A DNA stretch of 64,000 nt from Arenicellales bacterium (GTDB taxonomy: Bacteria > Pseudomonadota > Gammaproteobacteria > Arenicellales > JAJDZL01). The notes under the pieces are model-generated. The model did not search any database and had not been told where the DNA came from. It saw only the letters and a program-made list of their open reading frames with translations. Positions 17,944 to 27,411 of this stretch are shown in pieces. The position numbers and the translations under genes are program-made. The first letter of the stretch is position 1; each line of letters opens with the position of its first letter. Location: the NCBI GenBank assembly GCA_951813075.1, contig OX638343.1:2477999-2541998 (forward strand), in the 5' to 3' direction.

Positions 17944-18023
17944 ACACAGTTGAATTCGTTTGGCTGAACTACAAATGATTTCACTATAAATTACGTGAAT
18001 AGCGAGTATCGAGGTCTGGATTT

Positions 18024-19325
18024 ATGCGACTGGAAATGGATAATTTATGGATGCCTTTTACGAGCAATCGCGATTTCAAGGCCGACCCGCGGATGATTTC
18101 TCATGCGAAGGGTGTCTATCTTTACACACCTGACGGCAGACAGATCATTGATGCGTCATCTGGGTTATTCTGCTGTGCAGCGGGACATAGTCGGGATGAG
18201 ATCGCAACAGCAGTTTACCGTCAGTTGAATGAACTGGCTTACTCTACGCCATTTCAACTCGGGCACGAGCACTCTTTCGAGCTCGCACGTCGTCTGACCG
18301 AACTGACTCCGGAAGGAATGGACCGAGTATTCTTTGTCAATTCTGGCTCTGAAGCGATTGATAGCTCGATCAAGATCGCACTAGCCTATCACTACGCCAG
18401 AGGAGAAGCGCAGCGTCAGCGCCTGATTTCTCGCGAAAGAGCCTACCACGGCGTCAATATTGGTGGTACTGCTCTCAGCGGTATGGTGAAGAACCGACAG
18501 GCATTCGGTTTGACTATGCCCGGTATCGCACACTTGCGTCATACGTGGCTGCCGGAGAATCGGTTCGAGCGCGGCCAACCGCAACAGGGCGCTGATCTTG
18601 CAGATGATCTGCAACGTATGGTCGACAACTACGGTGCCGAGACAATCGCTGCGTGTTTCGTAGAACCAATCGCCGGCTCTACGGGCTGTTTGGTTCCGCC
18701 GGTAGGATATCTGGAAAAATTGCGGGAAATCTGCGACAACAATGGCATTCTGCTTGTATTTGACGAAGTGATTTGCGGATTCGGTCGTACAGGTGAGCCG
18801 TTCGGGTCTCAGAGTTTTAACGTGACGCCGGATCTGATGACCTTGGCAAAAGCACTGACCAATGCAGCTCAACCGATGGGAGCTATCGTTGTCGGCAGGC
18901 ATGTTTACGATACCATTGTGAACGCAGCACCAGAAAAAGCGATTGAATTGTTCCATGGTTATACGTATTCGGGACATCCTGCTGTCTGTGCCGCGGGACT
19001 TGCGACGCTGGATATCTATCGGAATGAGAATCTGTTTGAACGTGGCCGGCAGTTGTCAAATTATTTTCAGGACTCGATTTTTGCGCTTCAGGACTATGAT
19101 GTTGTGACGGATGTGCGAGGCTTCGGAATGATCGCAGGTTTGGATGTGACCCAAGATGGGTTCCCGGGAAACGCCGGAATGACGATTCAGAAGCGGCTGT
19201 TTCATTCAGGACTGCATGTGAAGGCAACGGGTGACGCGCTTATCGTCGCGCCACCTTTGGTTTCAACCGAAGAGCATATTGACGAGATATGTGAGAAGTT
19301 TGCTGGTGTATTCAAAAACTATTGA
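18024..19325 (+). CDS. tpa: Taurine:pyruvate aminotransferase (class III, PLP)
   Basis: 433 residues. It is a class III aminotransferase with IDASSGLFCCAAGHSRDEIA at residues 38-57, FVNSGSEAIDSSIKIA, the GVNIGGTALSGM segment, VFDEVICGFGRTG (PLP-binding aspartate) and the lysine in TLAKALTNAAQPMGA. On sequence alone it could be beta-alanine or omega-amino acid:pyruvate aminotransferase. Its place divergent to ald-xsc-pta makes taurine to sulfoacetaldehyde plus alanine the best call. A second ATG at 18036 is a possible start. A polyamine-type ABC transporter operon follows on the same strand after about 200 bases. Confidence 0.88.
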   Translation: MRLEMDNLWMPFTSNRDFKADPRMISHAKGVYLYTPDGRQIIDASSGLFCCAAGHSRDEIATAVYRQLNELAYSTPFQLGHEHSFELARRLTELTPEGMDRVFFVNSGSEAIDSSIKIALAYHYARGEAQRQRLISRERAYHGVNIGGTALSGMVKNRQAFGLTMPGIAHLRHTWLPENRFERGQPQQGADLADDLQRMVDNYGAETIAACFVEPIAGSTGCLVPPVGYLEKLREICDNNGILLVFDEVICGFGRTGEPFGSQSFNVTPDLMTLAKALTNAAQPMGAIVVGRHVYDTIVNAAPEKAIELFHGYTYSGHPAVCAAGLATLDIYRNENLFERGRQLSNYFQDSIFALQDYDVVTDVRGFGMIAGLDVTQDGFPGNAGMTIQKRLFHSGLHVKATGDALIVAPPLVSTEEHIDEICEKFAGVFKNY

Positions 19326-19522
19326 CAGGCATAATTGAAAATGTCGATACCAGCGTAATTTCGTCGGTTGACAATGTTGTTGGTTTTACCGTAAATTATA
19401 AGTTGTTACATATGTGACTGAGGCGACTTGGAAATTACGTGATTTTGCGCTTTTGATGTATAAAGGTTTAATCAACTATTACAATATTTAATGCTTTAAT
19501 CGACTGGAGGAAAAACAGACAC

Positions 19523-20668
19523 ATGGTTATGCAAAAAAATGGCGGAGTTAGCCGCCGTAAATTTCTAAAGACCACTGGTGCAGCGGGTACCGCTGCGACA
19601 GTTGGCCCTTGGATTATCAGCCCGAAAGTTTTAGCTTCTTCGGGAGAAGTCAACGTTCTGATGTGGTCAGATTACCTGCCTCCGGATTATATAGATGCGT
19701 TCGAGGCCGCAACAGGAATAACCATCAATTACACCGGGATCGGCTCGAACGAGGAGATCATCAACAAGATGAAAGCCACCAAAGGTCAGGGTGTTGATAT
19801 CTGCAGTCCGACCAATGTCCGTTCCGGACAGTGGGTCGATCTGGAACTTCTGCAACCTTGGGATTACAGTCGGATATCCAACATGAAAAGTGTAAATCCG
19901 GCTATGCTGAGGGTTGGTGACATCGAATGGAATTTCGGTGGTGCAGGCTCACATTGGCTGCCTCAGATTTGGGGTACCGAAGGTGTTGCGTGGCGAACGG
20001 ATCTCTACTCCCCTCCTGGTGGTGAGCCGAGTTATGGAAATATCTGGGATGGATCCGCCGAAGGTCACACCATGATACGACCGCATTCGGGCATGCTCGG
20101 TGCGGGACTCTACATGGAGACGATTGATGAGTTGGAGCCCGGCGATGTTTGGCGTGCTTACGAAAGTGAGGAAAAGATGCGTCCAATCTGGTCGAAGATC
20201 ACCGATTTCTGTATCAAGAACAAGAATGAAATCCAGATTCTGTGGAACGATGCTGATACACAGAAGAACGGACTTCTGAACGATGGTGTTCTTGTCGGAC
20301 AGACTTGGGACGGTCCGCCGCTAGCGCTCAAGATCGCTGGCGAGCCGGTTCATTACCAGGCGCCAAAAGAAGGCTCGCTGGCCTGGGTGGACGGAATGGC
20401 GCTTTCGGTAGGAGCGGCCAACATCGATCAGGCCTATGCATTTGTGGAATTTGCGTTCCAAAAGGAGCATGCAGGCAAGGCAATCGACACACATGGCTAC
20501 AATTCAGCCGTAATTGGTGCCGATGCATTCGCCGGCGATGCATACAAGAAAAATTTCTCGGAATCGTATCCAGGTTCTGCACTGGCCAACCTCAACCCTT
20601 GGCCGGCTGAACCGCAATGGTATGCGGATGTTCGAACTGAGTATCGCAATAAATTTGTGAATGCCTGA
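19523..20668 (+). CDS. ABC transporter substrate-binding protein, spermidine/putrescine (PotD/F) type
   Basis: 381 residues. The N-terminus has a twin-arginine signal (SRRKFLKTTGAAGTAA) and a cleavable region ending around VLASS, so the folded protein probably crosses via Tat. The mature part begins with VNVLMWSDYLPPDYIDAFEAATG, typical of extracellular solute-binding family 1 (PotD/PotF). The GGAGG at 19506-19510 is somewhat far from the ATG at 19523 (12 bases); an ATG at 19529 is also in frame. It starts the importer operon right after tpa, so taurine or a related sulfonate/amine may be its ligand rather than a polyamine. That is an inference from position. Confidence 0.88.
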   Translation: MVMQKNGGVSRRKFLKTTGAAGTAATVGPWIISPKVLASSGEVNVLMWSDYLPPDYIDAFEAATGITINYTGIGSNEEIINKMKATKGQGVDICSPTNVRSGQWVDLELLQPWDYSRISNMKSVNPAMLRVGDIEWNFGGAGSHWLPQIWGTEGVAWRTDLYSPPGGEPSYGNIWDGSAEGHTMIRPHSGMLGAGLYMETIDELEPGDVWRAYESEEKMRPIWSKITDFCIKNKNEIQILWNDADTQKNGLLNDGVLVGQTWDGPPLALKIAGEPVHYQAPKEGSLAWVDGMALSVGAANIDQAYAFVEFAFQKEHAGKAIDTHGYNSAVIGADAFAGDAYKKNFSESYPGSALANLNPWPAEPQWYADVRTEYRNKFVNA

Positions 20669-20685
20669 TTAAAGTTAAGTTGGGA

Positions 20686-20713
20686 GGCGCTCGCGATATC
20701 GATTGCGAGCGTC
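20686..20713 (+). other. Intercistronic hairpin between binding protein and ATPase genes
   Basis: Inverted repeat with 7 perfect base pairs (CGCTCGC at 20688-20694, GCGAGCG at 20705-20711), extendable to 9 with a G-T pair, around a 10-base loop. No T-run follows. Such a hairpin after a binding-protein gene is commonly an mRNA stabiliser that raises binding-protein levels over the membrane components; that function is inferred. Confidence 0.5.
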
Positions 20714-20772
20714 ACTCCAGCATTTAAATTTGCGTTGATGGCGCAAAGAGAGAATTAGGAGGTTCGACAGAT

Positions 20773-21876
20773 ATGAGTGCAGATGTACGACTTGAGGACG
20801 TCTGGATAAGATTTGGTGACTTTATCGCCGCACGCGAAATCAATATTCATATACAGGGCGGCGAATTTTTCACAATTCTCGGACCGTCCGGTTGCGGCAA
20901 GACGACCCTGCTTCGGGCCGTATCCGGTTTTCTGACACCGTCAGAAGGCAATGTGCTGATAGGTGGCACAAATATGGCAGGCATTGGTCCGAACAAACGT
21001 CCGACCGCTTTAATTTTCCAGAATCTCGCACTTTTCCCCCTGATGACCATATGGGAGAACATCACATTTTCTCTAGAAGTTCGAGGTGCAAGCAAACAGG
21101 AACGTCGCAATCGCGCAGAAGAGCTGCTGGAGCTGATTGCACTACCCGGGCAGGGTGAGAAGATGGTCAACGAACTGTCCGGTGGACAGAAACAGCGGGT
21201 GGCGATCGCTCGCGCCTTGTGTGCGGAGCCTGAGGTATTGTTGTTGGACGAGCCTCTGAGCGCACTTGATCTGAAACTTCGCCAGCACATGCGTACCGAA
21301 CTGCGCTCCATCCAGCGGCAGGTTGGAATCACTTTCATCTACATCACCCATGATCAGGGCGAGGCACTTACGATGTCGGACAATGTGGCCGTCATGCGCG
21401 AGGGTGTGGTAGAGCAGATCAGCGACGGCAATTCCATCTACGATGAACCCGATACAGCATTTGTTGCGTCGTTCGTCGGCGAGAACAACCGATTCGACGG
21501 CAAGGTATCGTCGGTGTCTGATGGTATTGCGACAGTCGATACGGCTGAAGGAACAATAAAAGCGCGCCTAAGCGCAAATACAGACTCACGGGTTAGTGCG
21601 GGGGATGATGCATTTGTTTTCGTTCGTCCCGAAGCCATTCAGTTCGTCAATGGCACAGCGGCTGACAACCGGATGAATACCAAGGTCTACCATGAGGAGT
21701 TTGAAGGACACTTCTGGCAGATCTTTCTGGACATTGAAAAAAGCCAGAAGCGAATCAAGATGTCCTACGTAAACGACGGTGCGACCCGCGTTCATTCACG
21801 GGGAGCGGAACTTGCGATCGGCTTCCCAGCGCAGTCGGCCATCGCACTGCCTCAGGGAGCACTGGCCGCCGAATAG
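20773..21876 (+). CDS. ABC transporter ATP-binding protein, PotA type
   Basis: 367 residues. ATPase domain: Walker A LGPSGCGKTTLLRA (residues 37-50), Q-loop LIFQNLALFP, signature LSGGQKQRVAIARAL, Walker B LLLDEPLSALD and H-loop THDQGEALTMSD. A TOBE-like C-terminal domain (about residues 240-365) includes FVRPEAI. It couples ATP hydrolysis to uptake through the two permeases downstream. An AGGAGG is placed about 9 bases before the ATG at 20773. It is the second gene of the importer operon after tpa. Confidence 0.93.
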   Translation: MSADVRLEDVWIRFGDFIAAREINIHIQGGEFFTILGPSGCGKTTLLRAVSGFLTPSEGNVLIGGTNMAGIGPNKRPTALIFQNLALFPLMTIWENITFSLEVRGASKQERRNRAEELLELIALPGQGEKMVNELSGGQKQRVAIARALCAEPEVLLLDEPLSALDLKLRQHMRTELRSIQRQVGITFIYITHDQGEALTMSDNVAVMREGVVEQISDGNSIYDEPDTAFVASFVGENNRFDGKVSSVSDGIATVDTAEGTIKARLSANTDSRVSAGDDAFVFVRPEAIQFVNGTAADNRMNTKVYHEEFEGHFWQIFLDIEKSQKRIKMSYVNDGATRVHSRGAELAIGFPAQSAIALPQGALAAE

Positions 21877-21899
21877 AGCGGTATTGGGGGAACCGAATC

Positions 21900-22823
21900 A
21901 TGGTTTCTTACTGGAAAAATTTCTTTCTCAAGAATGGTACAGCTGTTGCGCTGTTTCTGATCATCTCAGTCGGTGTCTGGCTGTTCATGATGATCATTTT
22001 GCCACAGCTGTTCATGCTGGATTTTTCGATTCGAGCCAATGTGCCACCACCGAAGTTTGGCACCGAAGAGCATTACTATACGCTTGAACACTACAAGTAC
22101 ATGCTTTTCGGCAGTGCGCAGGCGAGTGGAACATTCAACATCATTGACCTGACGGTATTTTTCAGAACCATTGCCGCTGCAATCTTCGTCACACTCATCG
22201 ACCTTGCACTTTGCTATCCAATTGCATATTACCTGGCACATGTTGCGATTGGCGGTTGGAGTCGACTGATGGTGCTATCGCTGATTGTTCCGTTCTGGGT
22301 TAATGAAATTCTGCGTGCATTCGCATTCAAGATTATTTTCGGTTCTACAGGTGTGATCAATAATGTATTGATTGCCGTTGGTGTTCTCGATTCGCCCTAC
22401 GATTTCATTCGCAACGACATTGCGCTATGGGCAGGTCTAAGTTATGCCTTTATCCTATTAATGATTTTCCCGATCTACAATGCGGTTGAGAGTCTAGACA
22501 AGAATCAGATTGAAGCGGCACGGGATCTGGGGTCTTCCTGGTTGAGAATTCATTGGCGAATCGTGGTGCCGCATGCAAAGCCGGGTATCAGTTCCGGCTG
22601 TACCATGGTGTTCATGTTGACGGCCGGAGCGCTTGCTGCACCGCAGATTCTCGGTGGTCCCAGCAGTCTTTGGTTTACACAGATTATCTATCAGGGCTTC
22701 AATCAAGCCGGTAACTGGGCACGCGGGTCCGCGTACGCAATCATCCTGCTGATTTCGTGTATCGTCTTGGTGCTGGTGATCATGAAGATATTTAAAGTTC
22801 GGTTCGGCGAAATGATGAAATGA
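21900..22823 (+). CDS. ABC transporter permease, PotB type
   Basis: 307 residues with about six membrane segments, beginning with FLIISVGVWLFMMIILPQLF. The EAA-loop that contacts the ATPase is visible as EAARDLGSSWLRIHWRIVVPHAKPG near residues 204-228. The segment after the first helix (residues 45-80) is periplasmic, as in PotB. It overlaps the next permease gene by 4 bases (ATGA). It forms the first half of the membrane channel of the importer. Confidence 0.92.
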   Translation: MVSYWKNFFLKNGTAVALFLIISVGVWLFMMIILPQLFMLDFSIRANVPPPKFGTEEHYYTLEHYKYMLFGSAQASGTFNIIDLTVFFRTIAAAIFVTLIDLALCYPIAYYLAHVAIGGWSRLMVLSLIVPFWVNEILRAFAFKIIFGSTGVINNVLIAVGVLDSPYDFIRNDIALWAGLSYAFILLMIFPIYNAVESLDKNQIEAARDLGSSWLRIHWRIVVPHAKPGISSGCTMVFMLTAGALAAPQILGGPSSLWFTQIIYQGFNQAGNWARGSAYAIILLISCIVLVLVIMKIFKVRFGEMMK

Positions 22824-24109
22824 TCGCGGAACGACTACAAAAATATCTGGTCATCGGATTTGTCGTTCTGTTTTTCGTTTATTTGTTCGGCCCTCTGATC
22901 GTCATGGGAATCACCGCGTTCAATACGTCGGCGTTCCCCAGAATGTCCCCCTGGGACTGTTTCACAGCGGAATGGTTCGATGTTCTGATGCAGGATGCCC
23001 GTCTGATGACAGGATTGCGCAACAGTGTGTTCATCGGGCTCGGGGTTGTCGCGCTGGCAGTGCCAATCGGGTTGGCTGGCGCATTGGTGCTGATGCAAGC
23101 CAGACCGCGAATCCGACCCTGGTACTATACGATTACAATCGCACCGATTCTGGTTCCTGGCGTGGTGCTTGGTATTTCCACGTTACTCTTTTGGGACCGG
23201 GTCGGCCTGCTTCTGGGGATGGGGGTCGATTCCATATTTTATAACGGTGTATTTCTCACCATAGTAGGTCAGGCAACATTCATTTCGGCGTATACGATGT
23301 TGATTTTCATTGCACGCCTGCAGCGGTTCGACCCTGTGCTTGAAGAAGCTGCACTTGATTTGGGTGCGAGCCATGTCCAAGCATTCCGTAAAGTCTTGCT
23401 TCCATTTCTGAAGCCCGCGATCGGATCAGCGGCTGTATTGGCATTTCTGGCTTCATTCGAGAACTACAACACAACGATTTTCACGATTGTCCAAAGTAGT
23501 ACGCTGACGACAGTGCTTGCGAGCAAGGTGCGCTACGGTATTGATCCTTCTATCAGTGCACTTGCCGTGACAATTGTGATTATCACATTGGTCGGGGCGG
23601 TTATGTATGAGATCTCCCAACGGCGCCAGGCCCGAAAGGAGAAAGCACAGCAAGCTGTTGCACGCGGTGAACTGAAGAGCATGACTAAACAAAGGTCATT
23701 CTTTGCGGAACCAGCGTTCATTATGTCGGCACTGATCGTATTTGCCGGATTGGGAATTGTTTACTTTGCAGGCACCATAGGTGTCGACGAGTGTAAAGCC
23801 ATCGTTAAGGCAGAAAAACAGGCGCAGATCAAGCTTCGGGTCGAACGACGTCAGCAGAAGGCGATGTTTGAGAGGACAGCTGAGCAAATCGGTGCAGAGC
23901 AACCTGATCAAGAGGATGTTCAGGACGAAGAGAAAGTCAAGGCTAAAGGAACCGAAGGCTATGAGGGAATCTTCGCACCCCAGAATCTGCAGGAACAGGC
24001 AGGCGATAGCGGTGTTGAAGAAGAGAAAGTGAAAGCGAAGGGAACCGAAGGCTATGAGGGAATTTTCGCACCTGAGAACCTACAGGATCAATCCGGATCC
24101 AATCAGTGA
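22820..24109 (+). CDS. ABC transporter permease, PotC type, with an extra membrane segment and repeated tail
   Basis: 429 residues; ordinary PotC-type permeases have about 260-280. Residues 1-275 form the normal permease with the EAA loop EEAALDLGASHVQAFRKVLLPFLKP. Beyond it are a charged stretch (RRQARKEKAQQAVARGELK), one more predicted membrane helix (FIMSALIVFAGLGIVYFAG) and a Lys/Glu/Gln-rich tail. The tail holds two near-identical units: EEKVKAKGTEGYEGIFAP followed by QNLQEQ, then the same core followed by ENLQDQ. The DNA of the two units is also nearly identical, so it is a recent tandem duplication or is under selection. I do not recognise the KGTEGYEGIFAP motif from a named domain. 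The start overlaps the previous gene by 4 bases. Confidence 0.88.
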   Translation: MIAERLQKYLVIGFVVLFFVYLFGPLIVMGITAFNTSAFPRMSPWDCFTAEWFDVLMQDARLMTGLRNSVFIGLGVVALAVPIGLAGALVLMQARPRIRPWYYTITIAPILVPGVVLGISTLLFWDRVGLLLGMGVDSIFYNGVFLTIVGQATFISAYTMLIFIARLQRFDPVLEEAALDLGASHVQAFRKVLLPFLKPAIGSAAVLAFLASFENYNTTIFTIVQSSTLTTVLASKVRYGIDPSISALAVTIVIITLVGAVMYEISQRRQARKEKAQQAVARGELKSMTKQRSFFAEPAFIMSALIVFAGLGIVYFAGTIGVDECKAIVKAEKQAQIKLRVERRQQKAMFERTAEQIGAEQPDQEDVQDEEKVKAKGTEGYEGIFAPQNLQEQAGDSGVEEEKVKAKGTEGYEGIFAPENLQDQSGSNQ

Positions 24110-24137
24110 TCCGAAACTCTAACTGGCTCTGGCTCTC

Positions 24138-25220
24138 GTGAGCTCTCTGAATTCCAGAATACTGACCACCTGCATCGGAGCGTATCCGAAACCTTCGTTT
24201 CTTCAACTACCCGATTGGTTCAATCTGCCAGCTGGTCCGGATTCGGCGAACCCAACCAAATCGTGGGCTAACGCGATGGCGGCGATGGGCGACTCGGCCG
24301 AACAGAACATCAGCGACGCTTGTCGCGAGGCAGTAACTGACCAGGTTGAGGCGGGCATCGACATTCCGACTGATGGAGAAGTCAGTCGAGAAAATTACAT
24401 TCACTATCACTGCCGACATCTGGAGGGGTTCGATTTCAATCGACTTACCATGCGCGAACTTCGCGGCGGCGCCTATAGTGCGGAATTGCCAACAATCAGC
24501 GGGCCCGTGCGTGCACGAGATACCGGATTTCTGGTACACGACTGGAAACGCGCTCAGTCATTCACGGACCGTCCCGTAAAAATTACCATGCCTGGTCCGC
24601 TGACAGTGACTGATACCAACGCTAATGAATACTATGAATCGGATAAAGCGCTTGGCGCAGCAATCGCAGATGCGTTGAACAGTGAGGTTCGTGCCCTGGT
24701 CGATGCTGGATGCACTAATATTCAGGTTGACGAACCGGTTTTTGCCCGAAAACCTGATGTCACTCTTGAATACGGCGTGGAAAATCTGGAACGGGTATTT
24801 CGTGGAGTACCGAAGAGCGTCACTAAGGTTATGCACATGTGCTGTGGCTACCCGGATCGGCTTGACCGACTGGATTATCCAAAGGCGGATCGTAATGCGT
24901 ATTTTCAAATTATCGGTGCGGTAGATGAGAGTTGTGTTGATATGGTATCGGTAGAAGATGCTCATAGGCACAATGACTTGTCATTACTTGATTTGGTAAG
25001 CAAAACCACGGTGATCTTGGGTGTGGTCGCGATTGCTTTGAGTCGAGTCGAAACGATCGAGCAGATTGTTGTTCGACTTGAGCAGGCGTTGCAGCATATT
25101 GACGAAGACCGGTTGATCGCAGCACCGGACTGTGGACTGGGGTTGCTTGGTAGAGATTTGACAATTGCCAAGTTGCGCAATATGTGCGAGGCGACCAGAA
25201 AACTGTCCAGGTCGGTGTGA
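24138..25220 (+). CDS. Core MetE-like (cobalamin-independent methionine synthase C-terminal domain) methyltransferase
   Basis: 360 residues from a GTG at 24138, 29 bases after the permease gene. It matches only the C-terminal barrel of MetE. Zinc ligands are recognisable: H and C in KVMHMCCGYP, an acidic residue in MVSVEDAH and C in IAAPDCGLGLL; ATDGEVSRENY-type wording (IPTDGEVSREN) binds the methyl donor side. Full MetE has about 750 residues with an N-terminal half, absent here. Core-MetE proteins take methyl groups from donors other than polyglutamyl-THF, or act on small methylated substrates. Being last in the importer operon, it may use the imported compound as methyl donor; this is inference. 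Confidence 0.82.
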   Translation: MSSLNSRILTTCIGAYPKPSFLQLPDWFNLPAGPDSANPTKSWANAMAAMGDSAEQNISDACREAVTDQVEAGIDIPTDGEVSRENYIHYHCRHLEGFDFNRLTMRELRGGAYSAELPTISGPVRARDTGFLVHDWKRAQSFTDRPVKITMPGPLTVTDTNANEYYESDKALGAAIADALNSEVRALVDAGCTNIQVDEPVFARKPDVTLEYGVENLERVFRGVPKSVTKVMHMCCGYPDRLDRLDYPKADRNAYFQIIGAVDESCVDMVSVEDAHRHNDLSLLDLVSKTTVILGVVAIALSRVETIEQIVVRLEQALQHIDEDRLIAAPDCGLGLLGRDLTIAKLRNMCEATRKLSRSV

Positions 25221-25479
25221 TTCCCTTCGCTGATTTTTGATTTGAATCGTTACAGCTAAACCCAAGCAAACTATAGCACCAAACTCCCTGCTAGAAATTG
25301 TTGTCGGTATCAGGCTTTGAATTGGTGTCTGCTGGGAAACGCTTGATACCGCACTGATTATCGATATGATTATGCGTTTCGTAATGGAGCGAACAAATTC
25401 CCTGTAGCGGGAAGGGACAGCAGAATTTCGACCGGTATTTCGAAACTCGTAGGGTTGGCTCAGCAAGTCCGGAGTGAAG

Positions 25480-25818
25480 TCACTCGGTGTTGTACGATTC
25501 AAGTCGCATCGCACCTTCCATCGCATCGTTCGCGCACCAGTTCCTAAAACCGCCCAAGCCACGATTCTGCCATTCCAGGTGAGCTTCTTTCCATGCTTGC
25601 ATCCTTGCCAGTTCGACTTCCCTTTGTGAGAGGTCGGCGTTTTCTGTTTCGAATCGAAGGGCGCTTCGAAAACCGGATAGAACATTTTCACTCACGAGGC
25701 CGCAATAAGCCGCTACCTCAAGGTCGTAGTGAAGTTGAACCAAGCGTTCGCGGGTGTCGGCGAGAGCCGGCACCGTCGACAGCACAAAGGCAATGAAATA
25801 CGGCAGAATTCTACTCAT
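25480..25818 (-). CDS. Small exported protein of unknown function
   Basis: 112 residues with a clear signal peptide (ILPYFIAFVLSTVPALADT, cleavage probably after ALA). The mature part is about 92 residues with two cysteines (in AAYCGLV and RNWCAND) that could form a disulfide, and many Glu/Arg residues. It is divergent from mmsA, with about 54 bases between their starts. I do not recognise a family. Supporting it as real: the signal peptide and sensible composition, and the fact that the antisense reading of this DNA is only an upstream extension of mmsA. Confidence 0.6.
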   Translation of the reverse strand: MSRILPYFIAFVLSTVPALADTRERLVQLHYDLEVAAYCGLVSENVLSGFRSALRFETENADLSQREVELARMQAWKEAHLEWQNRGLGGFRNWCANDAMEGAMRLESYNTE

Positions 25819-25872
25819 TTCAATCTGGAAATTTTTTGCTATACTGCAAAGTCAACTAATGGTCAGAACACT

Positions 25873-27411
25873 ATGCAAATTGGTAATGTCATGGATATGC
25901 AAGTTAAAGAAACACTATACCACTACGTCAACGGCAAACGGGTCGAAGGCCGCAGTGGTCGGTATGGCGATATTTACAATCCGGCGATTGGCGCTGTTGT
26001 CAGACAAGTGCCATACGCGAATGCGCAAGAAGTCAGCGCAGCGGTTGATGTCGCCGCCGAAGCGTTACCTGGATGGTCAGCAACACCACCTGCAGCACGC
26101 GCTCAGGTGATGTTTGAATTTCGCGACATTGTAAAAAAGAATATCGATTCAATCGCAATGGCATTGTCTGAAGAACACGGTAAAACTGTGGAGGATGCGA
26201 AAGGATCCATTGGGCGAGGTTTGGAAGTTGTCGAATTCGCCTGCGGTATCCCACAGTTGTTAAAAGGCGAGATGTCCGAGCGCGTAGCAAAGAATGTCGA
26301 GAGTTATTCCATTCGCCAACCAGTTGGGGTTTGCGCTGGAATCACACCGTTCAATTTTCCAGCTATGGTTCCGATGTGGATGTTCCCGGTCGCAATTGCA
26401 TGTGGAAATACCTTCTTGTTGAAACCATCTGAAAAAGATCCATCCTGTCCTCTCATGTTGGCTGAGATGATGAAGGAAGCGGGGTTGCCCGATGGTGTGC
26501 TCAATGTCGTCATTGGAGACAAAGAAGCGGTAGATTCTATTCTGATGCATCCTCGTGTCGATGCAGTGAGTTTCGTCGGCTCAACTGCGGTTGGCGAATA
26601 CATTTACCAAACCGGTTGTAAGCATGGCAAGCGAGTTCAGGCATTATGCGGCGCTAAAAATCACATGGTCGTGATGCCAGATGCAGATATGAAACAGGTT
26701 GTCGACGCTGCAATCGGTGCTGGGTATGGTTCAGCCGGTGAACGATGTATGGCGATTTCAGTCGTAGTTGCCGTAGGATCAGATACTGCAGATGAGTTGG
26801 TCGAGCAATTGAAACCACGAGTTGCAGATCTGAAAATTGGCCCTTACACCAATTCAGAAGCTGAAATGGGCCCGCTCGTTACACCAGATCACTACAGCAA
26901 GGTCAAGTCATACGTGAACCTTGGAGTTGAGGAAGGTGCCGATCTGGTCGTGGATGGACGTGATTTCTCGCTCGAGGGCTATGAAGACGGTGCATTTCTT
27001 GGCGGTTGTCTATTTGACAATGTCACGCCGGAGATGAGAATCTATAAAGAAGAGATATTCGGTCCCGTACTCAGTGTGGTTCGGGTTGACAGCTATGACA
27101 AAGCCGTCAGCTTGGTCAGTGATCACGAGTATGGGAATGGTGCGGCAATTTTCACACGCGATGGTGGTTTTGCTCAGGATTTCATTTCGAACGTCAGGAC
27201 TGGTATGGTCGGAATCAACGTTCCTATTCCCGTACCGGTCGCCTATCATAGTTTCGGCGGATGGAAGCGTTCGCTGTTCGGAGACCACTACATGCATGGA
27301 CCGGAAGGGGTTCGATTCTATACCCGCATGAAAACGGTTACCGCCAGATGGCCGACTGCTATTGATGCCGGCGCGAAATTTCACTTCAAACGGGGCAGTG
27401 ACGACAACTGA
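25873..27411 (+). CDS. mmsA: CoA-acylating methylmalonate-semialdehyde dehydrogenase
   Basis: 512 residues from the ATG at 25873; another ATG at 25891 is possible. The open frame extends further upstream but that part overlaps the divergent exported-protein gene and is not conserved. It is an aldehyde dehydrogenase of the MmsA/IolA group: GVCAGITPFNFPAMVPMWM (residues near 150), KPSEKDPSCPL, SFVGSTAVGEYIY, the catalytic cysteine in GSAGERCMAISVVV, and EEIFGPVLSVV. It converts methylmalonate or malonate semialdehyde plus CoA and NAD to propionyl- or acetyl-CoA with CO2 loss, in valine, inositol or beta-alanine degradation. A TATACT at 25840-25845 may be its -10 box. Confidence 0.93.
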   Translation: MQIGNVMDMQVKETLYHYVNGKRVEGRSGRYGDIYNPAIGAVVRQVPYANAQEVSAAVDVAAEALPGWSATPPAARAQVMFEFRDIVKKNIDSIAMALSEEHGKTVEDAKGSIGRGLEVVEFACGIPQLLKGEMSERVAKNVESYSIRQPVGVCAGITPFNFPAMVPMWMFPVAIACGNTFLLKPSEKDPSCPLMLAEMMKEAGLPDGVLNVVIGDKEAVDSILMHPRVDAVSFVGSTAVGEYIYQTGCKHGKRVQALCGAKNHMVVMPDADMKQVVDAAIGAGYGSAGERCMAISVVVAVGSDTADELVEQLKPRVADLKIGPYTNSEAEMGPLVTPDHYSKVKSYVNLGVEEGADLVVDGRDFSLEGYEDGAFLGGCLFDNVTPEMRIYKEEIFGPVLSVVRVDSYDKAVSLVSDHEYGNGAAIFTRDGGFAQDFISNVRTGMVGINVPIPVPVAYHSFGGWKRSLFGDHYMHGPEGVRFYTRMKTVTARWPTAIDAGAKFHFKRGSDDN

